Assembly: GCF_006170445.1 (NCBI RefSeq)
Contig: NZ_VCNA01000003.1
Span: 536,175 to 600,174 of the forward strand
From: Brevibacillus dissolubilis
GTDB lineage: Bacteria > Bacillota > Bacilli > Brevibacillales > Brevibacillaceae
DNA: 64,000 bases
Direction of reading: 5' to 3'
This document shows, in pieces, positions 1 through 9,078 of this stretch. The notes below the pieces were generated by a model, which was not told the origin of the DNA, did no database searches, and saw nothing but the letters and a program-made list of their open reading frames with translations. Each line of letters opens with the position of its first letter. The stretch's first letter is position 1. A program made the position numbers and the translations under genes.

Positions 1-831
1 ATTGCGCAGCTTGGCAGCAGAGAAGTTCGACACATGAAACAGCATCAATTTATCCGAAAACGGTGGGGTGGTTGAATTCGTCACCGTAAAGCCAAACGGA
101 ATCGCTGGCGGTATGTTTTCTTGCAGCATCATGTTTGACACTCTACCTATTTGGCTTTTGTTAATTTTGATCCCCTGATAAAAGTATTCCCGTATGGTTT
201 GAGATTGAGCTACCTGACTAAACCCGGTTAAGAGAGCAATTTTAATCGTATTAAACTCCAGATTCGCAAACAATTGACCGATTTCCGCAGAGTTAAGCGG
301 TCGCTTGCCACTGAAGAAGCCATTGAAAAAGGACGTCGTTTCCACAAACTCAGCATGCTCCGGATAGGGGATGACAGGTGGGCGTACGTAGACCCCCTTC
401 TCCAGCATCACATCTGCCACTTCGTTAAACAGCTTCGCAGACACATGGATCGCATCCGTGATGAATCCCCGTACGTCCTCTCTGGCCATGGTAGGCAGGG
501 CAATCGTATAGAAAATACTGCCCAGCCCGGTTATCATTTTTAAGTAATAGAGATAGTATGTATCGGAGAATAACCGTGGGGCATCCAGATGGACATCTTC
601 GTCTGTAAAGCCGATCGGAATCGGAAAATGGTCTTTTTCGAATATCTCTTTGATCCGTGCCAGATTTACTTGGCATGCCTTTTGATTGTCTGAGATCACT
701 TTCCCGATCTGCTCGTCCTCGACGTTGCGGTTAAAATAACTCAGTACCTTACAGCCCATGGAGTTAGCCATATAAGCCATCCAGAGGTTCCCTATTTCGG
801 CAGATGTCATAGGCATCCTGGTCTTCTCCAT
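1..831 (-). CDS. DUF3231 family protein (C-terminus cut by window edge)
   Basis: The reading frame runs from an ATG at 831 to the window edge without a stop, so at least 277 residues are present and the C-terminus is missing. It starts MEKTRMPMTSAEIGNLWMAY and contains two related alpha-helical halves, each with an 'SAEIG-L(W/F)' opening (near residues 10 and 190), as in the duplicated DUF3231 fold of Bacillus proteins. A purine-rich AAGGG lies 4-5 nt before the ATG. The family's biochemical role is unknown to me. The next gene downstream is outside the window. Confidence 0.8.
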   Translation of the reverse strand, partial: MEKTRMPMTSAEIGNLWMAYMANSMGCKVLSYFNRNVEDEQIGKVISDNQKACQVNLARIKEIFEKDHFPIPIGFTDEDVHLDAPRLFSDTYYLYYLKMITGLGSIFYTIALPTMAREDVRGFITDAIHVSAKLFNEVADVMLEKGVYVRPPVIPYPEHAEFVETTSFFNGFFSGKRPLNSAEIGQLFANLEFNTIKIALLTGFSQVAQSQTIREYFYQGIKINKSQIGRVSNMMLQENIPPAIPFGFTVTNSTTPPFSDKLMLFHVSNFSAAKLRN

Positions 832-876
832 TATTCCCTTCCTCTCTTCCCTGCACGTAATGGTTAGGGATATCAT

Positions 877-1362
877 TTACCCCGTCATCCTTTTTATTCG
901 ACCTATCCGCATCAGAATAGCCCCAAAGCCGATCCCGATAAAACAGAAAAGCATCGGCAGCCATACCGGGCCAAGCAAGATCCCCATGATCCGCAGAGTC
1001 GGAGCATAGATCACACCCACCGTGGCAAAAAAAGCGGAAAAGACAAACGGCAAGGTAGAATAAGGTGCGTCTCCCCCTCCCGCGTTTCTATAGGCATCCC
1101 ATATGCCAAACATATAGACACACGGGTAAAACATCAGCCATTGAAAATTGGTCTGCCCCAACGCCTTGGTGATATCTCCATGAAAGCTTGCAATGATCGC
1201 CAGATTGAGCTTCGATCCCATATTAATGATGACTTCCAGCACAATCAGAACAAATCCTTTCAGATACTGCTTATTTAGGAACTGCCCGAAACCCGGCAAG
1301 GCAACACACCAAAGAAGTGCCTGCAGTGGATCGGGAGTTGCATTTTGCTGTTTTGCCGGCAC
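877..1362 (-). CDS. Small conserved integral membrane protein
   Basis: 161 residues with four or five hydrophobic segments: 'LLWCVALPGFGQFL' near residue 17, 'GFVLIVLEVIINMG' near 35, 'FQWLMFYPCVYMFGIWDAY' near 73, and two more in the C-terminal half. The 'ALPGFGQ..N.QY.KG' opening is a pattern I associate with conserved Bacillus membrane proteins of unknown function. A GTG start is chosen because GGAGGGG lies 8 nt upstream; the ATG inside that spacer is in another frame. It sits 45 nt from the DUF3231 gene and may be co-transcribed with it. Confidence 0.72.
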   Translation of the reverse strand: MPAKQQNATPDPLQALLWCVALPGFGQFLNKQYLKGFVLIVLEVIINMGSKLNLAIIASFHGDITKALGQTNFQWLMFYPCVYMFGIWDAYRNAGGGDAPYSTLPFVFSAFFATVGVIYAPTLRIMGILLGPVWLPMLFCFIGIGFGAILMRIGRIKRMTG

Positions 1363-1487
1363 AGTTCCATCCCCTCCGTTTTTCTATAGGTTGCCATCAA
1401 GCAATCATATAAATTCATACTGTAATTCAAATTTATGTAAGAAATTGCGACCTGCAACGATCCTACCTTTATCATGACAAATCCAAC

Positions 1488-1528
1488 AAAAAAAATCCCT
1501 CACAGAGCTGGTGTCTGCTTAGGATTTT
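1488..1528 (-). terminator. Intrinsic terminator after the permease pair
   Basis: On the minus strand an AAAATCC/GGGATTTT stem closes a loop of about 25 nt and runs into a T8 tract. It lies about 30 nt past the stop of the TIGR03943 gene. Confidence 0.6.
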
Positions 1529-1560
1529 AGCGACCACAATGGGACAAGGTATCCCTTCTT

Positions 1561-2616
1561 CTATTGCCCGAGGAGACCACCCTCTGCATTCTGGTAATAC
1601 ACGTACGGATTGCGCGGTGCTAGTACCTGGGTGACCTTCTCTGCCTGAAGCACAAGCAGCTTCGTGTCGCCTGCCTGACGCAACACCAACTCACCCCCTA
1701 CCCTGACCCAGCTGTCCCGGGCCCCGCGCTTCATCCCCTCAGGCAGTTCTACCATGACTCCGAATACCCCTGCATCAGCGGTACAGCAGCTCACTGAAAA
1801 ACGGGCAACGACGAACTCCCGCTCCGAAAAATGAGGCTCCGTATAGATGAAGCCCATCGTTTCCAGCTTTTTGCCGGCGAATTGCTTCTGATACAGCTCA
1901 AGCGTGGTCAACCCGTCTAAGAAGTTGTGATCATCGAGCACGATCACCGGCTGCTGGTACAAGCCTACGGCGAGATCGGTGTAAAAATCTCCGAAGCCTT
2001 CGCTGTTGAACATCTTACGGATTTCCTCGGTGGTTTTGGGGTAAGCTGTTTCGACCTTTTGCGGTTGAGTGACAGACTCTGGGCTACCAGCGCTTCCGTC
2101 GACTGCTCCTTTGGCAGCACCGATACCTCCCTTGCCCGCTTCCTCAGCACCACTTGTCCGATCAACGCCCCCGCTCCCTGATTCCCCGACTCCAGTTGCT
2201 TCCCCTCTCGCCACCGCCGCCAGCTTGGAATTCCCCGACAGCAGGTTCAGCCCCTTTTTCTCCGCCAGCTCACTTCCGAGAATCTTATCCGGCATGAACA
2301 AGCCCATCACGACTGGCAGAAGAAACAAACCGTACACGATTGACGACCTCCACAAGCCCTGGGGAATCCCATGCTCTCCCGGACAATCACAGACCTCCTC
2401 AGCAGGTCCCATGATCGCCTGACGCAGGCTGACGCCTGTAAGAAGTAGCATTATTACAAGAGTCACATATGCTAACCCATGCAGTCTGGGGGCCAGATAT
2501 AGTCCGATAGTCCCTCCAGCGATAAGATCGATCAACCAAAAACAGAATCCAAGCAACAGAAAGCTCCGCACATAATAATGCCGCTTCACCCGCCGCACTT
2601 CACTGCTGCCGTACAT
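1561..2616 (-). CDS. TIGR03943 family membrane protein (YcgQ-like permease partner)
   Basis: About 351 residues. Four hydrophobic segments occupy the first ~120 residues. A low-complexity Gly/Ala/Ser/Glu linker follows. The C-terminal soluble domain contains 'GFIYTEPHFSEREFVVARF' and 'VSCCTADAGVFGV', the Cys-Cys signature of TIGR03943/DUF1980 proteins. These are normally encoded next to a DUF318/UPF0718 permease, as here, and the two are thought to form one transporter; the substrate is not established. The ATG at 2616 is preferred because a G-rich ribosome site is adjacent. An upstream in-frame GTG at 2649 would overlap the end of the preceding gene. Confidence 0.85.
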   Translation of the reverse strand: MYGSSEVRRVKRHYYVRSFLLLGFCFWLIDLIAGGTIGLYLAPRLHGLAYVTLVIMLLLTGVSLRQAIMGPAEEVCDCPGEHGIPQGLWRSSIVYGLFLLPVVMGLFMPDKILGSELAEKKGLNLLSGNSKLAAVARGEATGVGESGSGGVDRTSGAEEAGKGGIGAAKGAVDGSAGSPESVTQPQKVETAYPKTTEEIRKMFNSEGFGDFYTDLAVGLYQQPVIVLDDHNFLDGLTTLELYQKQFAGKKLETMGFIYTEPHFSEREFVVARFSVSCCTADAGVFGVMVELPEGMKRGARDSWVRVGGELVLRQAGDTKLLVLQAEKVTQVLAPRNPYVYYQNAEGGLLGQ

Positions 2617-2630
2617 CCTCTCCCCCCCTG

Positions 2631-3635
2631 TCATCCGATCGGTATCCACATCGTAGCTGCCAGCACCAGCACACTGACGACAGCGACTAACAGTACGACA
2701 AACCGAAACGTAAATACACTCATCAGCATCAGCGTATTTTTAAAATCAATCATCGGTCCAAACACGAGAAACGAGAGCAATGCCCCCGGCTGAAACGACC
2801 CCATAAACGAAGCCGCGATGAATGCATCCGCCTCCGAACACAGCGAAAAGACATAGGCAAGGCCCATCATCACCAGGTGAGAGGACAGTGGCGTCTGACC
2901 GATCTCCACCAGCGTCTCCCTCGCCACGAATGTCTGGATCACGCTACTTACCAGCGCACCGAACAACAGATATTTGCCCATATCAAAAAACTCGTCCACC
3001 GCATGTGTCAGCGTCGCCCCCCATTTCTTGGCTTGTCTCACCTGATGGGACATCTCATGTCTGGTCTTGCGCTCCACCCCGATCTTCAGCGGATTCCGTC
3101 TCACGAACAGCCACATGATCAAGCCGGCAAGCATGGCGACCAAGAGGGCCACTCCCGCCCGATAGAAGACCATCTCCGGCTGCCGTTGAAACGCGGTGTA
3201 AGTGGCCGTCAGCACAACAGGGTTGACAATCGGCCCCGCCAGCAAAAAGACGATCCCGACATAGACCGGCATCCCTTTTTGAATCAAGCGACGGATCACG
3301 GGAATGATCGCACACTCACAGAGCGGAAACAAAAACCCAAGCAAGGAGGCAAACGGGATCGCCACCACCGGAAGCTTCGGTGTCCAGCGGCGCACTTGAT
3401 CCTCTGTCACAAATGTCTGAATCAGCCCTGAAAAAAACACACCCAAGAGCACAAAGGGGATGGCTTCCAAGACAATGCTCACAAACAGGGTCTTCACATC
3501 CAGCCATGCTCCAGCCCACGACATCCTCCATGAAAGCAACGGCGTGAGCCCACCAGTCGCAACCAGCACCATAGCCAGTCCGATCAGCAAGGCTCCCCCA
3601 GACTCCAACAGTAAGGCTCGTAATCGGTACACCAC
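2631..3635 (-). CDS. UPF0718/DUF318 permease (YcgR-like)
   Basis: 334-residue polytopic membrane protein with eight or more hydrophobic segments and the family motif 'PLCECAIIPVIRRL' with its paired cysteines near residue 105, plus the related 'SLCSEADAFIAASF' in the second half. An internal duplication of this type is usual for the family. The GTG at 3635 is chosen because GGAGGT sits 7 nt upstream; the ATG at 3650 has no ribosome site. It precedes the TIGR03943 partner by about 14 nt, so the two form an operon. Proposed roles in the literature involve export or uptake of an inorganic or small thiol-related solute, but this is unproven. Confidence 0.87.
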   Translation of the reverse strand: MVYRLRALLLESGGALLIGLAMVLVATGGLTPLLSWRMSWAGAWLDVKTLFVSIVLEAIPFVLLGVFFSGLIQTFVTEDQVRRWTPKLPVVAIPFASLLGFLFPLCECAIIPVIRRLIQKGMPVYVGIVFLLAGPIVNPVVLTATYTAFQRQPEMVFYRAGVALLVAMLAGLIMWLFVRRNPLKIGVERKTRHEMSHQVRQAKKWGATLTHAVDEFFDMGKYLLFGALVSSVIQTFVARETLVEIGQTPLSSHLVMMGLAYVFSLCSEADAFIAASFMGSFQPGALLSFLVFGPMIDFKNTLMLMSVFTFRFVVLLVAVVSVLVLAATMWIPIG

Positions 3636-3694
3636 CCCTATTACCTCCATCAGAACCAATCTTTACCTTAATTGTATTCGGTTTATTAAGAAAG

Positions 3695-3704
3695 ATTACG
3701 ATTT
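3695..3704. promoter_or_regulatory. Zur-like half-site upstream of the permease pair
   Basis: ATTACGATTT matches one half of the Bacillus Zur operator (AAATCGTAAT-N-ATTACGATTT). The other half is degenerate, so this is only a candidate metal-responsive operator 60 nt upstream of the permease start. Confidence 0.2.
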
Positions 3705-3773
3705 ACCTTACAAGGAAGTATCATCTGATCATTTTTCACATCGTTTGTCGTTTTTTGTCGAATGATAGATAGT

Positions 3774-3801
3774 TTCGACTTATTGTTTTCCAGCTTATAA
3801 T
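3774..3801 (+). promoter_or_regulatory. Sigma-A-type promoter for the Pro/Thr-rich protein
   Basis: TTCGAC (-35) and a consensus TATAAT (-10) are separated by 16 nt and lie about 70 nt upstream of the chosen ATG. Confidence 0.5.
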
Positions 3802-3873
3802 AGGTCTAAAGCACCTGACCCTTTTATGAAAATCAGGATGTTTTTACTACCTTACTGGCAAAGGGGGACCAAA

Positions 3874-4938
3874 ATGACTAGACCCATCGATTTCACCCCA
3901 CCCGGTCAAGCCGCGAAAACGCCTGGCACCACCGGCAATGGAAAAGTAAATCCTGGGCAGGAGAAGCAAGAGCAGCGCAACCAGACGGGAACCACCACTC
4001 CGACCACCTCTCCTGTCACTCCACCGCAGGATACCGTGGTGATTAGTCCAGAGGCTGAACAGGCTTATCAAAACCAGCCACAGCCGACAACGCCTTCCAC
4101 AGGCACCACTCCTGCTAATCCAACAACCGATCCGACAACAACACCTGGCCAAACCACGACACCTGCTACACCACCTGTTGACACGACAACACCTACGACA
4201 CCTGCACAAACCCCAACCGCACCACCAGTCGATACATACCAACCGACACAGCCGACACCGACACCAGACGTACCGGCCACAACACCAGAGGGAAATGGCA
4301 CGAAGCCGGAAGTGAACCCGACTTCACCGACAGCCCCAAGCACCCCTGCACCAACACCAGAGACTGAGACTGAGACTGAGACAGAGCAGGCAGGCGCCCA
4401 AATCACGCCGTACAACTTCCAAAAGGCTGTCTCCGCCTACAACCTCGCCAAACGGATGCTTGCTAAGACAGAGGCTGTGAGCAGCAACGGTCCGATCTTT
4501 GATTACAACAGCTACAAAATGAAAACACAACAAGCCTTGGTCAACCAGACCGTCTACAATGCTACCTTTAACAGAAGCACAGAGGCTGTCATCCAAGTGA
4601 AGGAATCAAAAGAAACCCGCGACCAGGCACAGAACACGCTGGATCAACCAACAACCGCAACCCAAGCAGCTACCAGCAAACCTGCAGAAGCGGTGAAGGA
4701 AACCAAACAAAGCGATAACCAAAAACAACAGACAGAGACAGTGGTCAAAACCAATGGGCAACCAACCCAACTAAACCAGGCCACGAATGAGAAAGAAAAC
4801 GAACGAGTCACAACGTCTGCACCACTTACACAAACAGAGCCGAGCCAAAAAGAGCCGGCCACCAACACAGATACGAGCACTCATCCTAACCAAGATCCTT
4901 CCTCATCCGTATCAAACATCTTCGATCAAGCCGTATAA
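3874..4938 (+). CDS. Pro/Thr/Gln-rich low-complexity protein
   Basis: 354 residues with no signal peptide or membrane segment. Residues ~1-55 are polar. A 'QDTVVISPEAEQAYQ' motif follows near 50. About 120 residues of Pro-Thr-rich disordered sequence and a TETETETE run come next. A helical stretch ('YNFQKAVSAYNLAKRML') around 185 is the only region that looks folded, followed by a Gln/Thr/Glu tail. The 'DTVVISPEA' motif also occurs in small cytoplasmic, sometimes flagellum-associated, Bacillus proteins, but no function can be assigned. The ATG at 3874 has AAGGGGG six nt upstream; the earlier in-frame ATG at 3826 does not. It is monocistronic: own promoter and a strong terminator directly behind. 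Confidence 0.7.
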   Translation: MTRPIDFTPPGQAAKTPGTTGNGKVNPGQEKQEQRNQTGTTTPTTSPVTPPQDTVVISPEAEQAYQNQPQPTTPSTGTTPANPTTDPTTTPGQTTTPATPPVDTTTPTTPAQTPTAPPVDTYQPTQPTPTPDVPATTPEGNGTKPEVNPTSPTAPSTPAPTPETETETETEQAGAQITPYNFQKAVSAYNLAKRMLAKTEAVSSNGPIFDYNSYKMKTQQALVNQTVYNATFNRSTEAVIQVKESKETRDQAQNTLDQPTTATQAATSKPAEAVKETKQSDNQKQQTETVVKTNGQPTQLNQATNEKENERVTTSAPLTQTEPSQKEPATNTDTSTHPNQDPSSSVSNIFDQAV

Positions 4939-4943
4939 GCACC

Positions 4944-4980
4944 AAAAAGACCACACAGCCTGTGAACTGTGTGGTCTTTT
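4944..4980. terminator. Bidirectional terminator
   Basis: A perfect 10-bp stem (GACCACACAG/CTGTGTGGTC) with an 8-nt loop is flanked by A5 and T4, so it can end the Pro/Thr-rich gene on the plus strand and acsA on the minus strand. Confidence 0.9.
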
Positions 4981-5012
4981 GTATGTGATGCCAGTTGAGA
5001 TGATTATGATGA

Positions 5013-6728
5013 TTAGTCTTCCATCGTAGACAGGTCACCTGTCGGCAAGCCAAGCTCCCATGCTTTGAGCACGCGGCGCATGATTTTACCGGAGCGGGTT
5101 TTAGGGAGTTTGTCGCGGAATTCGATCTCGCGTGGTGCAGCGTGAGCAGCCAAGCCTACTTTGACGAACTTCTTGATCTCATCCATCAGCTCTTCGCTTG
5201 GCTCATAGCCTGCACGCAGCGCGATGAACGCTTTGATGATCTCGCCGCGCATCGGATCTGGTTTCCCGATGACACCTGCTTCTGCTACAGCCGGATGCTC
5301 GACCAGCTTGCTCTCTACTTCAAATGGACCTACGCGCTCACCGGAAGTGTTGATCACGTCGTCGATGCGGCCTTGGAACCAGAAGTAGCCGTCTTCGTCC
5401 TTGTAAGCTGAGTCGCCGGATACATACCAGCCTGGAATGCGCACATACTCTTCGAATTTTGCTGGGTTTTTCCAGATCTCACGCATCATGGACGGCCATG
5501 GTGTGCGGATTGCGAGATTCCCCATGCGGTTGGCTGGCAGCTCGTTGCCGCGGTCGTCGATGATCGCAGCATGGATGCCTGGGAATGGTTTGCCCATAGA
5601 GCCTGGCTTGATGTCCATACAGCGGTAGTTGGAGATGAGTTGACCGCCTGTTTCAGTCATCCACCAGTTGTCATGGATGCGGTGGTTGAACACTTTCAGA
5701 CCCCAGTATACTACTTCTGGGTTGAGAGGCTCCCCTACGCTCAGTACGTGGCGCAGAGAAGAGAGGTCGAATTTTTTCACAGCCTCATCGCCTGCACCCA
5801 TCAGCATGCGGAATGCGGTCGGAGCACTGTACCAGATGGAGACTTTATATTTTTCGATCGTTTGATACCAGTCTTCCGGTGTGAAACGGCCACCGCGGAT
5901 GACGCTGGTTACACCGTTGAGCCATGGAGAGAAGATCCCGTAGGATGTACCGGTTACCCAGCCTGGGTCAGCTGTACACCAGTATACGTCCTCATCGGTA
6001 AAATCAAGCACCCAGCGGCCTGTTTGCAGGTGTTGGATCATGGCGTTGTGTACGTGCAGAACGCCTTTTGGTTTGCCGGTAGAACCGGATGTATAGTGGA
6101 GGATCATGCCGTCTTCACGGTCGACCCATTCGATTTCAAGCTCAGGAGAAGCTTCAGCCATCGCTTTGGAGAAGTCGATTTGGCCTTCCTGCAGGTCACC
6201 TTCAGCACCGAAGAGAATCACATGCTTGAGGTGTGGGAGATCTTGGACAGGTACACGTGGGAGCAGAGCAGGTGTGGTGATGATCGCTACCGCTTCACTG
6301 TCTTCCAGACGGTCGCGGACAGCCCCTTCCATGAATGCTTCGAACAGTGGACCTACAATTGCGCCAATTTTCAGTGTTCCGAGAACGCTTACATAAAGCT
6401 CTGGAGTGCGAGGCATGAAGACAAAGACGCGGTCCCCTTTTTTGATATCGAGGCTTTTGAGGACATTCCCGAATTTATTGGACAGTTGGCTGAATTGTGC
6501 GAACGTATATTGTTCCTCACGGGTATTATCGCTGTAGTAGAGGGCTACTTTGTTTTCACGGTGAGTGCCGATGTGACGGTCAATCGCTTCATGAGCCATG
6601 TTGACTTTACCGGTCTCGTACCAGGTGAATTCTTTCTCAACGTCAGCCCAATTAAAGGTTGCGTACGTTTCTTCGTAATTTTTCAGGTTTTGTTGTCCTT
6701 CTGCTGCTGGGATTCTTTCCACTTTCAT
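5013..6728 (-). CDS. acsA: Acetate--CoA ligase (acetyl-CoA synthetase)
   Basis: 571 residues, matching the Bacillus AcsA length. It activates acetate with ATP to acetyl-AMP and then acetyl-CoA in the cytoplasm, allowing growth on acetate and recovery of overflow acetate. Family motifs are present: 'HYTSGSTGKPKG' (P-loop-like A3 motif), 'WWMTETGGQ' (A5), 'YVSGDSAYKDEDGYFWFQGR' (A7/A8 hinge), and 'PKTRSGKIMRR' near the C-terminus, whose Lys is the residue acetylated for regulation in the family. The ATG at 6728 is preferred because AAGGAGAG lies 9 nt upstream; a more upstream ATG would add eight residues. It is monocistronic here. No acuA/acuC is adjacent, although an AcuB-like gene lies at 59 kb. 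Confidence 0.95.
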   Translation of the reverse strand: MKVERIPAAEGQQNLKNYEETYATFNWADVEKEFTWYETGKVNMAHEAIDRHIGTHRENKVALYYSDNTREEQYTFAQFSQLSNKFGNVLKSLDIKKGDRVFVFMPRTPELYVSVLGTLKIGAIVGPLFEAFMEGAVRDRLEDSEAVAIITTPALLPRVPVQDLPHLKHVILFGAEGDLQEGQIDFSKAMAEASPELEIEWVDREDGMILHYTSGSTGKPKGVLHVHNAMIQHLQTGRWVLDFTDEDVYWCTADPGWVTGTSYGIFSPWLNGVTSVIRGGRFTPEDWYQTIEKYKVSIWYSAPTAFRMLMGAGDEAVKKFDLSSLRHVLSVGEPLNPEVVYWGLKVFNHRIHDNWWMTETGGQLISNYRCMDIKPGSMGKPFPGIHAAIIDDRGNELPANRMGNLAIRTPWPSMMREIWKNPAKFEEYVRIPGWYVSGDSAYKDEDGYFWFQGRIDDVINTSGERVGPFEVESKLVEHPAVAEAGVIGKPDPMRGEIIKAFIALRAGYEPSEELMDEIKKFVKVGLAAHAAPREIEFRDKLPKTRSGKIMRRVLKAWELGLPTGDLSTMED

Positions 6729-6956
6729 ACTTTCACTCTCCTTGTTCCCCAATGAAATATCATGCGCTTCTCTCTATGCTTCTTCTCCTATTACTACTTC
6801 TTCAAAGATGTACCAATTCCTCTTTGTTTTTCGATAATTCTATCAACACCCTTACCAGTAAAATACTACACCTTTTTAGCCTTTCGTCTCGTATAATCGT
6901 ATGAGTATTGAAATTGACGGAACGAAATGCAAAAAACCAAACATGGAGGGTGATTG

Positions 6957-7880
6957 TTGATTATGCTATGGCTGATTGCCGTATTAGGTTTTGCTGCTAT
7001 GTTGATGAGAGCCCACCGGAACACCCACCACCCCGAGATTAATAACGTCGCTGTAGCGGTCAAAGCGACAGGACGTGTTGATAAAAATGCGCTGTCTGAT
7101 CTTCGTATTCTGCATCTGTCTGACTTGCATATGGAGAATCTCTCCGTATCTGCTGAGCGTGTCGTCGACGAGATGCGCGGCCAGGAGCTGGATCTGATCG
7201 CGATCACAGGCGACCTGCTTGACCGTGCACGGAATATCCCGCGTGCTGTAGCGTATGTGGAAGCACTGAAAAAGCTGAAGCCAAAACACGGAATCTACGT
7301 GACATTCGGTAACCATGACTACGTGCTGAAAGCCAACAAGCTCGCACATCTCAAAATCGGTCTGGAACGCATCGGTGCGCATGTGCTGGTCAACGAGACC
7401 ATGACAGTGGATCACAACGGTGTGAAGCTGCACATCATCGGGATTGACGACTTTGCAACCCGCCACCACAATCTGGCGAAATCTTATAAAAAGGTCGACG
7501 ATGAGGGCATCCGCCTCGTGCTTACCCATGACCCTAACATTGTATTGCATATGAAGGAGTATGATTACGACTATCTGCTCTCCGGTCACTTCCACGGGGG
7601 TCAGATTCACTGGCCGAAGCCGTTCCATCTGGCAAAAATGGGGAAGCTGCCGCGTATGAATATCATCAAAGGTCTGCACTTCCGTGACGGCCGTCCATTC
7701 TACATCAGTGAAGGCTTGGGACAGACAGGTGTGAATATCCGCCTGCGCTCCCGTCCGGAAATCACCTTGCATACGCTGGGTGCTGCGGGCGCAACAGAAG
7801 GTGCTTTGGGTACTGTTGCCGTTGCTTTTGAGCCGGTGAAGCAAGAGGCCGCTCCCACCCTGGCCGCGAGTGAGGTATAA
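6957..7880 (+). CDS. Membrane-anchored metallophosphoesterase
   Basis: About 307 residues. An N-terminal hydrophobic helix (LIMLWLIAVLGFAAMLM) anchors a calcineurin-like phosphoesterase domain. The metal-binding blocks appear in order: 'LHLSDLHMEN' (~47), 'AITGDLLDR' (~80), 'TFGNHDYV' (~117), 'VLTHDPN' (~195) and 'SGHFHGGQIHWP' (~215). This is the YkuE/YaeI-type arrangement, where such enzymes cleave phosphomonoesters or UDP-diacylglucosamine-like lipids; the exact substrate is unknown. Tandem TTG codons follow GGAGGG; the second TTG (6957) has the better 6-nt spacing. The gene is 36 nt upstream of a PucR-type regulator in the same direction. Confidence 0.85.
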   Translation: MIMLWLIAVLGFAAMLMRAHRNTHHPEINNVAVAVKATGRVDKNALSDLRILHLSDLHMENLSVSAERVVDEMRGQELDLIAITGDLLDRARNIPRAVAYVEALKKLKPKHGIYVTFGNHDYVLKANKLAHLKIGLERIGAHVLVNETMTVDHNGVKLHIIGIDDFATRHHNLAKSYKKVDDEGIRLVLTHDPNIVLHMKEYDYDYLLSGHFHGGQIHWPKPFHLAKMGKLPRMNIIKGLHFRDGRPFYISEGLGQTGVNIRLRSRPEITLHTLGAAGATEGALGTVAVAFEPVKQEAAPTLAASEV

Positions 7881-7916
7881 TAGAGCCATCACGAGCGACA
7901 CGAAAGGCGGCTTTCC

Positions 7917-8972
7917 ATGGAGATTGAACAAAAGTGGCGGGAAGAAGTCAATCGAATACAGCAAGCGACGAAGCTCAGAATTGAGCTTCTTTCTTGTATC
8001 CATAACGATTTTACAGACGTACGCATCCGCTATGAGGCGGCAGGCGGTGAGGTGATTCGCTCGCATGCTGTCAACGGTGTGGTATGGTACGTCGGCATAC
8101 ATACAGCAGAGTGGTCGGAGTCTGCGCGTGCGCTCCTGCCGCTCCTGCTAAGCGAAGCTAGAACAGATGCGCCGTCAGCGGGTGCCCTGACCTTGCAGGA
8201 AGAGGTCCTGCACTGGCTGGCAGCGGTCTATCAGGGGCAAGATGCTCCCCTGCCAAGCCGGTTAGAGCGTGAGTGGCATTGGACAGAGGGACGTGCCTGT
8301 TTTGTCATCGAACGGACTTCAGGGGTGAATGCGGTCGCGTGGAAGCAGCTGTTCGGTGATTTTTTCGGAGATACCAAGCGGATTGAGTGCTGGCAGGTGG
8401 CTGATCTAGTCTATCTGCTGCTGGTACCGCTCTCCCTGTTGCCGGATGAGAGCGGGGAGCCTGTGGATCTGGACACCACTTCGTCCCCAGTCTTGCTGGA
8501 GTGGGCAGCCAGTCTGCACGATCTGCTCTCCACCGAGGCAATGGAAAATGCAAAGGTGCTGGTGGCTCCCCCGCTGGAGCGTGCCCATGCACTGCCTGCT
8601 GCCCTTCGTCAGGTGAAGGGCTTGTCCCATGCTCTCTCTCACTTTTTCCCCCGTGTGATGGTGGCAGCCACCTGGCAGTACCCGCTGGAGCGCTGGGCGG
8701 CTACGCTTGATCTGGATACAGTGCGGGCGTTGCGCGCGAGTCTTCCCGTGCCTTCCTCCCTGCAGCTGACAGAGGAGCAGCTGGAATCACTTGAATCGTT
8801 TTGTGAGCATCATCTCAATGTGAGTGAGACGGCCCGGTCGCTGTTTTTACACCGAAACACGCTTTTGTACCGGCTGGACAAGATTCAGGAGCAGACAGGC
8901 CTTGAGCCGCGCAGGTTTGCCGATGCAATGCTATTGCGTCTTGCTACCCTTTTGGGCAAATTGGACAATTAG
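7917..8972 (+). CDS. PucR/CdaR-type transcriptional regulator
   Basis: 351 residues. The C-terminal ~60 residues form the PucR helix-turn-helix (HTH_30): 'LESFCEHHLNVSETARSLFLHRNTLLYRLDKI', with the typical 'RNTL.YRL.KI' recognition helix. The middle contains a degenerate GGDEF-like region as in CdaR proteins, and the N-terminus is unique. It is about 100 nt upstream of an MsmX-type ATPase gene in the same orientation, an arrangement that suggests control of carbohydrate uptake. The ligand cannot be read from the sequence. AAGGCGG six nt before the ATG supports the start. Confidence 0.8.
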   Translation: MEIEQKWREEVNRIQQATKLRIELLSCIHNDFTDVRIRYEAAGGEVIRSHAVNGVVWYVGIHTAEWSESARALLPLLLSEARTDAPSAGALTLQEEVLHWLAAVYQGQDAPLPSRLEREWHWTEGRACFVIERTSGVNAVAWKQLFGDFFGDTKRIECWQVADLVYLLLVPLSLLPDESGEPVDLDTTSSPVLLEWAASLHDLLSTEAMENAKVLVAPPLERAHALPAALRQVKGLSHALSHFFPRVMVAATWQYPLERWAATLDLDTVRALRASLPVPSSLQLTEEQLESLESFCEHHLNVSETARSLFLHRNTLLYRLDKIQEQTGLEPRRFADAMLLRLATLLGKLDN

Positions 8973-9031
8973 GTTTGTATACATTCACCATAGAGATCGA
9001 GGAAGCAATTGCCGTACAATGGGTACCATGA

Positions 9032-9045
9032 TGAAAGCGCATTCG
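9032..9045 (+). promoter_or_regulatory. Possible cre (CcpA) site upstream of msmX
   Basis: TGAAAGCGCATTCG matches the cre consensus TGWAANCGNTNWCA at all but two positions and lies 34 nt before the msmX start. This is a weak candidate for catabolite control. Confidence 0.2.
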
Positions 9046-9078
9046 TCCGCTTACATAGATGATAGGGAGTGATTCAAT

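Noticed and set aside
5571..6755. Long plus-strand open frame (394 codons) opposite acsA
   Set aside because: It is antisense to a well-conserved enzyme gene, has no ribosome site and shows no domain; typical shadow frame of a GC-biased gene.
6984..8102. 372-codon minus-strand frame opposite the metallophosphoesterase gene
   Set aside because: The plus strand carries all metallophosphoesterase motifs; the minus frame has none.
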